27,721 bases of DNA, taken from the NCBI GenBank assembly GCA_964386865.1, contig CAYLUN010000076.1, positions 1 to 27,721 on the forward strand. The letters run 5' to 3'. This document shows, in pieces, positions 1-6,002 of this stretch. Position 1 is the stretch's first letter. Each line of letters starts with the position of its first letter. Made by a program: the position numbers and the translations under genes. Source of the DNA: CAYLUN01 sp964386865. Lineage in GTDB: Bacteria > Verrucomicrobiota > Kiritimatiellia > RFP12 > UBA1067. The notes under the pieces are model-generated. The model was given only the letters and a program-made list of their open reading frames with translations. It searched no databases and had not been told where the DNA came from.

Positions 1-1
1 G

Positions 2-343
2 TTGACGTTTGTGAGTCTCGATGAAGATAGCGCAAGGGACGACTATTATAGGCTTGTCGCTCCCATGGGTTGCCCGCCTACAAGCGTCTTTCGGCGAGAC
101 AAGGATGATGACTATATGCGGTACATGACGGAGGATGAGAAATACAGGTACCTGTTATTGTATTCGTATTTCAAGTCGAAGCTACTCCGGTCTTTTTCGG
201 CTAGTTTTGAGACTGTCCGACCCAAGTCGACACTGTCAGAAATGAAGCGTGCCGTTAATCGATCTCTTAGTGAAGCCAGTGGTTCATACGCGCCATCCGT
301 AGAGGAAATCAAGTTCGTATTATCCATTGTCGTAGATAAGTAA
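2..343 (+). CDS. 3' end of an unrecognised, low-GC gene (truncated by window edge)
   Basis: The frame is open from the first bases to TAA at 341-343. No stop is visible upstream, so the TTG at position 2 is probably an internal codon and the gene likely begins before the window. The visible 113 residues are hydrophilic and mostly charged, with a Tyr-rich stretch (residues 39-57) and a helix-like C-terminal half (SEMKRAV, SVEEIKFVLS). I see no signal peptide, membrane segment or catalytic motif, and I do not recognise the family. Base composition is clearly more AT-rich than everything downstream, with many A/T-ending codons, which suggests horizontally acquired DNA or a foreign boundary. It is the only gene besides the oxidoreductase at 21877 on the plus strand. 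That it is a real coding region is likely, because the codon structure ends cleanly where the GC-rich spacer begins, but this is inference. Confidence 0.5.
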   Translation: MTFVSLDEDSARDDYYRLVAPMGCPPTSVFRRDKDDDYMRYMTEDEKYRYLLLYSYFKSKLLRSFSASFETVRPKSTLSEMKRAVNRSLSEASGSYAPSVEEIKFVLSIVVDK

Positions 344-437
344 GCGGGGGCGCGAAGAGGGTGGCAGGACGGGCGGGACGAGAGCGACAGAGCGCGATTC
401 GGCAGCCTAAGCGCTGCTCGACGCAAGACCTGCCGAG

Positions 438-504
438 CTGTAGCTCCGCCGCTGTGTCGGCGGAGAAGAGGCGTGTTTCCGGCGACACAGCGCCGGAACT
501 ACAG
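438..504. repeat. Inverted pair of REP-like hairpins (REPIN/BIME-type element)
   Basis: Two 28-base units face each other across an 11-base spacer. Unit 1 (438-465) is CTGTAG followed by an 8-bp stem CTCCGCCG/CGGCGGAG with loop CTGTGT. Unit 2 (477-504), read on the minus strand, is CTGTAG followed by stem TTCCGGCG/CGCCGGAA with the same loop CTGTGT. The stems differ at two base pairs and both changes are compensated (C-G to T-A, C-G to G-C). A GTAG foot 5' of a hairpin is the known grammar of REP sequences handled by RAYT (TnpA-REP) transposases, and two inverted REPs make a REPIN. The element sits between the ends of the low-GC gene and the minus-strand secreted-protein gene. No RAYT gene is in this window. 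Confidence 0.8.
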
Positions 505-591
505 AGCCAGAGGATCGCAGATGCACCCAGAGGGAGGCTGGCCGCTGCGCGCGTTCACGGGCCGGCCGGTCGGGCAGGCTGGCTATCGGGG

Positions 592-2070
592 TTACTCCGG
601 CTTGCCCGTGTGCAGGCAGAGCAGCGCGCGCATGAACTCCGTGCCGCCCGTGATGGTCTCATAGTGGCTGTGGCGGTTGGTCGCCTTCGGCAGCGGCAGT
701 CCGTCGTTCAGGAACAGCGAGACGCCTAGGCGGCCGAAATCGTCGGCGCTGTCGGCGTATTTTTTCTCGCCAGTCAGCTCGTGCGCGCTCAGCAAGAGCT
801 GGATCACGCTGGCGACGGCGCCCGGCATCAGCAGCTCCTTCGCGTCGGGCCGCGCGACGGCGTACACGTCCGCCGCCGCTACAACCAGCGCCCGGTATTT
901 CGCGGCGAGATCGGGCCGCTCCCCCTCGAGCTGACGGAGTCGGGCGTAGCACGCGTTGGCCATTTCGGCGTGGATGCCGTGTCCATAGCCGGTCGACCAC
1001 GTCTCGGTGTAGGGCTTGTTCATGGAGCGCACGCGCGGCACGCCGTTGCTGGAGTCGACGCAGGCGACGAAGCCGCCGCCCGTGAGGAGCGTGTGCGGCA
1101 GGCTGAGGAAGTGCTCGTCTTGGCGCAGGGCGAGCGCCTTCATGCGCAGGGCCAGCGCGCTTTCCATGTGCGGCGCGGACTTCCAGAGGCAGCGCGCCAG
1201 CTCCAGGTTGCTGCCCGGCCAGGCGATCTGGCGGTGGACGGCGTCGGTGCCCGCGAGCAGGTAGCCGGTCGGCGCCTTCGTCATGTTGGCCTCCATGCGC
1301 GCGACGACTGTGGAGACGGCGGCTGCGAGGTTCGTGCGGTCCTCGCGGCCGGCGTTGCCCGGCCGGCCGTAGGCGTCCGCCCAGCAGGCGATCATCTGGC
1401 CGGCGTAGCGGGGGAAGTCCGCGCCGCGGCCGGGCCCGTGGCCCGACCATTTCGCGTGGCGCGAGAAGTCGCCGGTCGTCTTGTCCGCGACTTGGTGGTC
1501 CCACAGGCCGAGTGCGAACGTCCAGCAGGCGTCGGGTGCGAGGCGGTTGCACGCGTCCCAGAGCGGCCACTCGCCGCAGACCTCATGCTTGCCGTCGGGG
1601 TCGTTCACCGCCTCCTTGTTGAAGTCCCAGCAGAGGTGCTCGCCCCAGGCCATCAGCCCGGTTTTCGGGCTCTGGCAATGCGTGAAGAAGAACGCGAGCG
1701 CCTGGTCGGCCTCCTCCGCGTACGCCTTGTCGCTTGTGAGCGCGGACAGCTCGTACAGAATGGCGTAAAGCGGCGCGTCGGCCTGCGGGTTCGCGCCGCC
1801 GAGAGAACGGTCGCCGTTGCGGATGCCCGGGATATCGCCGAACGCGCCGAGCCGCATAGTCTTGCGGTCGAGCGCGGAGGCGAAAAGCGGCGAGCGCTCG
1901 CGGCCGGCGGTGTCGCGTCCGCCCCGGATCATCGCGTCGGCGTAGGCTTTCACAAGATCCAGATAGGCGGGGCGCTGAGGGGCGACAGCTTCGGCGGCGG
2001 CCAGTGCGGATGCCACGGGCAGGAGGAGCGTCAGCAGAATGTGTTCAAACCGAGTTCGGGGATGATGCAT
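592..2070 (-). CDS. Secreted protein with alpha/alpha-toroid-like fold, possibly polysaccharide-active
   Basis: This 492-residue protein starts at an ATG preceded by GGAG with an 8-base spacer. Residues 1-25 are a Sec signal peptide (basic start, LLTLLLPVA core, ALA-A cleavage region), so it is exported. The rest is a run of helical repeats of the kind seen in (alpha/alpha)6 barrel polysaccharide lyases and glycosidases: LYELSALT and a GLMAWGEH segment near residues 136-143, a GHGPGRGADF stretch, and STGYGHGIHAEMANA near residues 355-369. The Trp, His and Tyr clusters are compatible with a carbohydrate cleft, but I cannot assign catalytic residues or a CAZy family. It follows purine nucleoside phosphorylase by 63 bp on the same strand, so it may be transcribed from the pyrC-side promoter. 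Function by fold resemblance only; a lyase acting on pectin-like or uronic-acid substrates is one guess. Confidence 0.6.
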   Translation of the reverse strand: MHHPRTRFEHILLTLLLPVASALAAAEAVAPQRPAYLDLVKAYADAMIRGGRDTAGRERSPLFASALDRKTMRLGAFGDIPGIRNGDRSLGGANPQADAPLYAILYELSALTSDKAYAEEADQALAFFFTHCQSPKTGLMAWGEHLCWDFNKEAVNDPDGKHEVCGEWPLWDACNRLAPDACWTFALGLWDHQVADKTTGDFSRHAKWSGHGPGRGADFPRYAGQMIACWADAYGRPGNAGREDRTNLAAAVSTVVARMEANMTKAPTGYLLAGTDAVHRQIAWPGSNLELARCLWKSAPHMESALALRMKALALRQDEHFLSLPHTLLTGGGFVACVDSSNGVPRVRSMNKPYTETWSTGYGHGIHAEMANACYARLRQLEGERPDLAAKYRALVVAAADVYAVARPDAKELLMPGAVASVIQLLLSAHELTGEKKYADSADDFGRLGVSLFLNDGLPLPKATNRHSHYETITGGTEFMRALLCLHTGKPE

Positions 2071-2133
2071 GATGTGATCTCCGCGCGGCTGGCACCCTTG
2101 GCCCGCAACTGAACGAACGGCCCCTTTGACTCG

Positions 2134-2967
2134 TCAGCGAGGCCCTGCCGCGAGGCGGGCGAGAAAGGCGTCGAGGAGCGCGGCCATGACGGGGCCGGTC
2201 TTGCGGGTTTGCTCGAGCACCTCCTCGTGAGAGAGGTGCGGGCCGCTGATGCCGGCGGCCATGTTGGTGATGCAGCTCAGGCCTGCGACGCGCAGGCCGG
2301 CCGCGTTGGCGACGGTCGCTTCGGGGACGGTGGACATGCCGACCGCGTCGGCGCCCATGCTGGCGAAGGCTCGGATTTCGGCGGGCGTCTCGTAGCCGGG
2401 GCCGGGCGTGAAGGCGTACACGCCGTCTGAGAGCGAGACTTCGGTGTCGTGCGCGGCCTTGCGCAGCAGGTCGATGAGGCCGTCATCGTAGATGTGCGAC
2501 TGATCCGGGAAGCGCGGCCCCCAGCCCGGCACGAGCGGCCCGATCAGCGGGTTGAGGCCCGCCGCGTTGAGGTGGTCGCGGATGACCATGAGGTCGCCGG
2601 GCCGCAGGCTGGGGCTGATGCCGCCCGCGGCGTTGGTGATCAGCACGCGGCGCGTGCCCATTCGGCGCAGAAGCTCGATCGGCAACACGACCGGCTCCCA
2701 GCCTGCGCCCTCGTACCAGTGGTGACGGCCCATGAAGGCGGCCACGCGGATGCCGTGGCGCTCGAACAGCAGCAGCTCCCCGGCGTGTCCGACCACGGTG
2801 CTGGCGCCGAGGCCGGGGATATCGCGGTAAGGGACACGCGCCAGCACGCGGCCGGTCTGAAGCACGGCGCCCCAGCCCGAGCCGAGGATCAGGCCGCAGG
2901 CGGGCGGCTGTTCGGAACAGCAGGGCGGCAAGGATGCCGCGGCGTCGTCGAAGAGGGAGGTGTTCAT
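2134..2967 (-). CDS. punA: Purine nucleoside phosphorylase (trimeric, 6-oxopurine type)
   Basis: This cytosolic enzyme splits inosine, guanosine and their deoxy forms with phosphate into base and (deoxy)ribose-1-phosphate for purine salvage. Family motifs are visible in order: LILGSGWG near the N terminus (phosphate loop, residues 26-33), a GHAGELL segment, GRHHWYEG, ITNAAGGI, VGMSTVPEA (substrate loop) and SCITNMAAGIS. The Asn of the ITN motif is the residue that selects hypoxanthine/guanine over adenine in the trimeric class. The length of 277 residues is normal for that class. I start at ATG 2967. An upstream in-frame GTG at 3027 would add 20 Pro-rich residues encoded by the tandem repeat and is unlikely. 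There is no clear Shine-Dalgarno before 2967. It lies 95 bp after dihydroorotase, so a nucleotide-metabolism transcript is plausible. Symbol by family (punA/deoD-like). Confidence 0.93.
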   Translation of the reverse strand: MNTSLFDDAAASLPPCCSEQPPACGLILGSGWGAVLQTGRVLARVPYRDIPGLGASTVVGHAGELLLFERHGIRVAAFMGRHHWYEGAGWEPVVLPIELLRRMGTRRVLITNAAGGISPSLRPGDLMVIRDHLNAAGLNPLIGPLVPGWGPRFPDQSHIYDDGLIDLLRKAAHDTEVSLSDGVYAFTPGPGYETPAEIRAFASMGADAVGMSTVPEATVANAAGLRVAGLSCITNMAAGISGPHLSHEEVLEQTRKTGPVMAALLDAFLARLAAGPR

Positions 2968-3043
2968 GGGTTGAAGAGGGTGGAGAGGTTGGGGAGGTTC
3001 ACGGTTCAGCGGTTGGGGGAGGTTCACGGTTCAGCGGTTGGGG
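2968..3043. repeat. GGTT-rich spacer with a 25-bp tandem duplication
   Basis: Two near-identical 25-base units lie at 2994-3018 and 3019-3043, each containing GGTTCAC, GGTTCAG and GGTTGGG. In total, eight GGTT tetramers start at 2969, 2987, 2996, 3003, 3011, 3021, 3028 and 3036, several exactly seven or eight bases apart. On the coding strand this reads as AACC repeats running directly into the purine nucleoside phosphorylase start. The 25-base period is not a multiple of three, so the array is unlikely to be translated. A related but in-register array precedes the formate-THF ligase gene. Confidence 0.8.
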
Positions 3044-3062
3044 GGAGGCGTGGCGTGCCCTC

Positions 3063-4343
3063 TCAGGCCGGGATGACGCGCGGGTCGTGCCAGGTGGTGT
3101 GGCCCTCGCAGACGGTCAGCACGGGCCGGGCGTGCAACGTCCAGCCCGCGAAGGGCGTGTTGCGCGAGAGCGAGCGGAAGCTCTCGGGCCGGACGGTCCA
3201 GGGCGTGGCCGGATCGATCAGCACGAGATCCGCCTGCGAGCCTGGGGCGAGGGTGGGCGCGGGCGTCCCGAGCAGCTCGGCCGGGCCGGTGGTCCAGCGG
3301 GCGACCCAGTCGAGGAGCGGCATTCGCTCCTCTTCGACCATGACCTTCCACGTGACGCCGATGGCGGTCTCGAGCCCGATGACCCCGAACGGCGCGTGGA
3401 AGAAGCCCTTCGATTTGGTTTCCACGGCGTGCGGCGCGTGGTCGGTGGCGAAAAGCGAGATCGTGCCATCCAGCACGCCCTGCCGGATGGCCCGCACGTC
3501 GTCGCGGTTGCCCAAGGGCGGGTTCATGCGGTAGTTGCCGTCGTCGAGGGGGATGTCCTCGGCGGCGAGCGCGAGGTGGTGGGGCGAGGCTTCGGCGAAC
3601 ACGGGCAGGCCCTCGGCGCGAGCGGCGCGGACGGCCGCGACGGCGCCGGCCGTGGAGATGTGCTGGATATCGAGGGCGCAGCCGGTTTCGCGGCAGAGGC
3701 GGATGTCGCGCGCGACGGCCTCGACCTCGGCCTCCGGCGGGAAGATCGGAAGGCTGTAGCGGCGGGCGGTCTCGCAGTCGCGGATCATGCCGTTCTTGGC
3801 GAGCGCGGAGACGACCGCGTGGTCCATGACTGGCTTGCGCAGCTTGTGGGCGCTGAGCATGGCGGCGCGCATCACAGCGTCGTTGGCGACCATCGCGCCG
3901 TCGTCCGTGAAGCAGGAGGCGCCGGCGCGGGCGAGCGCCTCGAGGTCGGCCACGGCGCGTCCTTGGCGGCTGACGCTGATACAGGCGGAGGGCAGGATCT
4001 TGACGGGAAGGTCGTCCTCGACCTGTTCGCGCACCCACTGAGGCGTGTCGCCGGCCGGGTTGGTGTTGGGCATGGTGACGACATGCGTGAAGCCGCCGGC
4101 CGCAGCGGCGAGGGCGCCGGTGCGGCGGGTCTCGGCGAAGGCGTTTCCGGGGTCGCGGAAGTGGACGTGGACGTCCCAGAAGCCGGGAGCCGCGAGCAGG
4201 CCGCTCGCGTCGATTTGCCGGAGGCCGTCGGCGGGAGAGCCGGGGGGCTGCAGGACGCCGTCGCGTATGATCAGGTCGTACGTAGCGTCCGTTCCCGAGG
4301 CCGGGTCAAGCACGCGCGCGTGGGTCAAGACGAGGTTTGTCAT
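3063..4343 (-). CDS. pyrC: Dihydroorotase, class I
   Basis: It catalyses the reversible cyclisation of N-carbamoyl-aspartate to dihydroorotate in de novo pyrimidine synthesis. The 426-residue length fits class I enzymes. The metal site can be read off: DVHVHFRDPG (His59, His61; Arg63 for substrate), MPNTNP (91-96), FTDDG at 145-149 (the Asp-bridged variant rather than a carboxylated Lys), His175, His228 in IQHIS, and Asp301 in ATDHAPH. MNPPLGNR at 273-280 is the usual substrate loop. One oddity is that the common HCED motif at the third His reads HAVV, although the ligand His is kept. The C terminus returns to the small beta domain typical of the amidohydrolase superfamily. It is followed 95 bp later by purine nucleoside phosphorylase on the same strand. 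The start is ATG 4343, with no Shine-Dalgarno but a GCTACACT box just upstream. Confidence 0.95.
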   Translation of the reverse strand: MTNLVLTHARVLDPASGTDATYDLIIRDGVLQPPGSPADGLRQIDASGLLAAPGFWDVHVHFRDPGNAFAETRRTGALAAAAGGFTHVVTMPNTNPAGDTPQWVREQVEDDLPVKILPSACISVSRQGRAVADLEALARAGASCFTDDGAMVANDAVMRAAMLSAHKLRKPVMDHAVVSALAKNGMIRDCETARRYSLPIFPPEAEVEAVARDIRLCRETGCALDIQHISTAGAVAAVRAARAEGLPVFAEASPHHLALAAEDIPLDDGNYRMNPPLGNRDDVRAIRQGVLDGTISLFATDHAPHAVETKSKGFFHAPFGVIGLETAIGVTWKVMVEEERMPLLDWVARWTTGPAELLGTPAPTLAPGSQADLVLIDPATPWTVRPESFRSLSRNTPFAGWTLHARPVLTVCEGHTTWHDPRVIPA

Positions 4344-4352
4344 AACGCCTAC

Positions 4353-4360
4353 AGTGTAGC
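4353..4360 (-). promoter_or_regulatory. Possible extended -10 (GCTACACT) just upstream of pyrC
   Basis: Read on the minus strand, GCTACACT ends nine bases before the pyrC ATG. TACACT matches 4 of 6 positions of the TATAAT consensus. No good -35 hexamer lies 16-18 bases upstream. It overlaps an odd 11-base palindrome (CTACA-N-TGTAG, 4349-4359) that could bind a repressor or be chance. If used, transcription would start at or within a few bases of the start codon. Weak call. Confidence 0.3.
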
Positions 4361-4444
4361 GCGAACGGCGGGGCGAGGGAAGGGCGAAGCGCGTGAGCAG
4401 ATCAAAGAAACGGACTGAGGCCGGATCCCGAACGGGGCGTGCGG

Positions 4445-5602
4445 CTATTCATCGTCGGAGTACTGGACGAGGTTCTCGGCGGTCAGCGCGGCGCGGTATT
4501 CGTTGACGAGCTGCTCGCAAACATGACGGGAGGTGAACTGTTCCTGAATGCGGCGGCGGCCGGCGGCGGCGACCTGGGCGGAACGCGCGGGGTCGGCGAG
4601 CAGGGCGAGCGCCTCTTGGGCCATGGCGACGGGGTCGCCGTTGCGGACGAGCACGCCGGACACACCCTGCCTGATGATTGTGGCGGGGCCGCCCGAATCG
4701 GCGGAGACGACCGGCACCTCGCAGGCCATGGCTTCGCAGATGATGCGGCCGAACGGCTCGTGCAGGGCCGGGTGCAGAAGCAGGTCGAACGCGGGCAGGA
4801 TGGCTTCGCTGGCGTCGAGGTCGCGGATCCAGCGGAAGTTGCTTTGGAGGCCGTTCTGGGCCACTTGGCTCTCGAGCTGCACCACCCATTTGCGGTGCTC
4901 GCCGAACAGGTCGCGGCCGACCGCGACGAAGCAGGCGTCCGGCTGCCGCTGGCGGATCAGGGCGGCGGACTGGATGAAGGCGTCGTGGCGCTTCCACGGG
5001 ATGAGGTGGGCGACCATGCCGATGACGGGCGCGGAGGCGGGCAGCCCGAACGCTTGCCGTGCGGCGGCTTTGTCGCCGGGCTTGAAGCGGGCCACGTCGA
5101 TGCCGTTGCGGATCACCCGGATGCGGCCGAGGAGGCGCGGCGAAAGGGTGTCCACCAAATACTCGTCGATCGCTTCTGAGGCGGCGATCATGCGCGTGGC
5201 TTTTTTCGAGGCATCGCGTGCGATCGGAACGGGCAGGCGCATGTCGCGGACGTGCCAGAAGACGGGGGTGCGCGAGCTGACGTGGCTCGTCGCCAGAAAG
5301 GCGGTCAGGCTGTTGGCGTGCACGATGTCGGGCTTGACGGCGCGCACGATCTGGGCCACGGAGGAGGGGGCGCGCAGCAGCTTGGCCGTGGTCGTGAACA
5401 GGCCCCAGCCGCGCTTGGTGGCGCGCACGGGCGAAACGGGGTAGACGGGCACGCCCGCTGCGGTGAGCAGATCGAACAGGGGCCCCTTGGGGACGGCAGC
5501 GGCGACATTCACGCCGAGGGACGGCAGCGCCGAGCACACCTCCAACAAACTTCGCTGAGCCCCCCCGAGCTCAGACACGAGATCAACCCACAACACAGTC
5601 AT
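4445..5602 (-). CDS. Family 4-type (GT-B fold) glycosyltransferase
   Basis: This 385-residue cytosolic or membrane-peripheral enzyme transfers a sugar from a nucleotide-sugar donor to a glycan or lipid acceptor. The N-terminal Rossmann half carries the GGAQRS loop (13-18). The linker shows IRNGID (165-170) and the donor half shows PWKRHD (202-207). The retaining GT4 E-x7-E motif is HEPFGRIICEAMA, with Glu282 and Glu290. There is no signal peptide or transmembrane helix. I start at ATG 5602, because a consensus sigma-70 promoter lies immediately upstream and because the open frame extending to 6088 has no family content. No Shine-Dalgarno is present. The acceptor is unknown. No other cell-wall or capsule genes surround it, so it may stand alone. 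It is followed by pyrC after about 100 bp. Confidence 0.88.
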   Translation of the reverse strand: MTVLWVDLVSELGGAQRSLLEVCSALPSLGVNVAAAVPKGPLFDLLTAAGVPVYPVSPVRATKRGWGLFTTTAKLLRAPSSVAQIVRAVKPDIVHANSLTAFLATSHVSSRTPVFWHVRDMRLPVPIARDASKKATRMIAASEAIDEYLVDTLSPRLLGRIRVIRNGIDVARFKPGDKAAARQAFGLPASAPVIGMVAHLIPWKRHDAFIQSAALIRQRQPDACFVAVGRDLFGEHRKWVVQLESQVAQNGLQSNFRWIRDLDASEAILPAFDLLLHPALHEPFGRIICEAMACEVPVVSADSGGPATIIRQGVSGVLVRNGDPVAMAQEALALLADPARSAQVAAAGRRRIQEQFTSRHVCEQLVNEYRAALTAENLVQYSDDE

Positions 5603-5610
5603 AGGAATAA

Positions 5611-5638
5611 ATATTAGACTATTTATCCGTAAAGTCAA
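5611..5638 (-). promoter_or_regulatory. Sigma-70-type promoter of the glycosyltransferase gene
   Basis: On the minus strand there is TTGACT (5633-5638, 5 of 6 consensus), a 16-base spacer and TAATAT (5611-5616, 4 of 6 consensus in an AT-rich context). It lies in an AT-rich island within otherwise GC-rich DNA. Only eight bases separate the -10 box from the ATG at 5602, so the transcript should begin within about two bases of the start codon. This agrees with the absence of a Shine-Dalgarno. Confidence 0.7.
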
Positions 5639-6002
5639 GCCGTGGGCACGACAAGAATTGGTTCTTTTCCGTCCAGAGAACGAACGGTTTACAAACTGGT
5701 TGTCGATGTGAGCGACGAAGGTTCGGTGGTATTCGGTTACCGCCGGGGGTCGCGAGTTGACGATCGTGCCGTGCGCGGAGCGATCAGGAGCGTGGGCGCC
5801 CCCGCCCACGTGGGAACGGTCATGCAAGGCAGACACGCGGCCGGCGTTGAAACGACCGCCGACAGCCTGACGCCTGTCCGCCTGTTCGCGGGCGAGGGCG
5901 CCTGAGCTCTCCTTTTTGCGCCACACGTTCACCGGAAACGCGATAATTCGCGCCCCCCCCCCGTCGCTAGTCGAATACGGCCTGGCGGTCACTCGCGGGC
6001 GG
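5639..6002. other. Gene-poor intergenic stretch with a perfect hairpin and a C10 tract
   Basis: No convincing gene is seen on either strand. It contains a perfect 8-bp inverted repeat, CGTGGGCG (5791-5798) and CGCCCACG (5803-5810) around a CCCC loop. It also contains a small 5-bp hairpin CGCGA-TAAT-TCGCG (5939-5952) and a run of ten C (5953-5962). None is followed by a T-run, so I do not call a terminator. A GTG-initiated 87-codon frame at 5642-5905 has no Shine-Dalgarno or family signal and was not accepted. Confidence 0.5.

Noticed and set aside
2968..3027. GTG start adding 20 Pro-rich residues to purine nucleoside phosphorylase
   Set aside because: The extension is encoded by the 25-bp tandem repeat, whose period is not a multiple of three. 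The family begins after ATG 2967.
2994..3043. CRISPR-like array
   Set aside because: Units are directly abutting with no spacers, there are only two copies, and there are no cas genes.
5642..5905. 87-codon plus-strand frame starting at GTG
   Set aside because: There is no Shine-Dalgarno, no recognisable domain and an internal palindrome. Its codon pattern looks non-coding.
5939..5952. Small hairpin after the last gene of the exported cluster as terminator
   Set aside because: It has only five base pairs and three T residues follow on the transcribed strand, so support is too weak.
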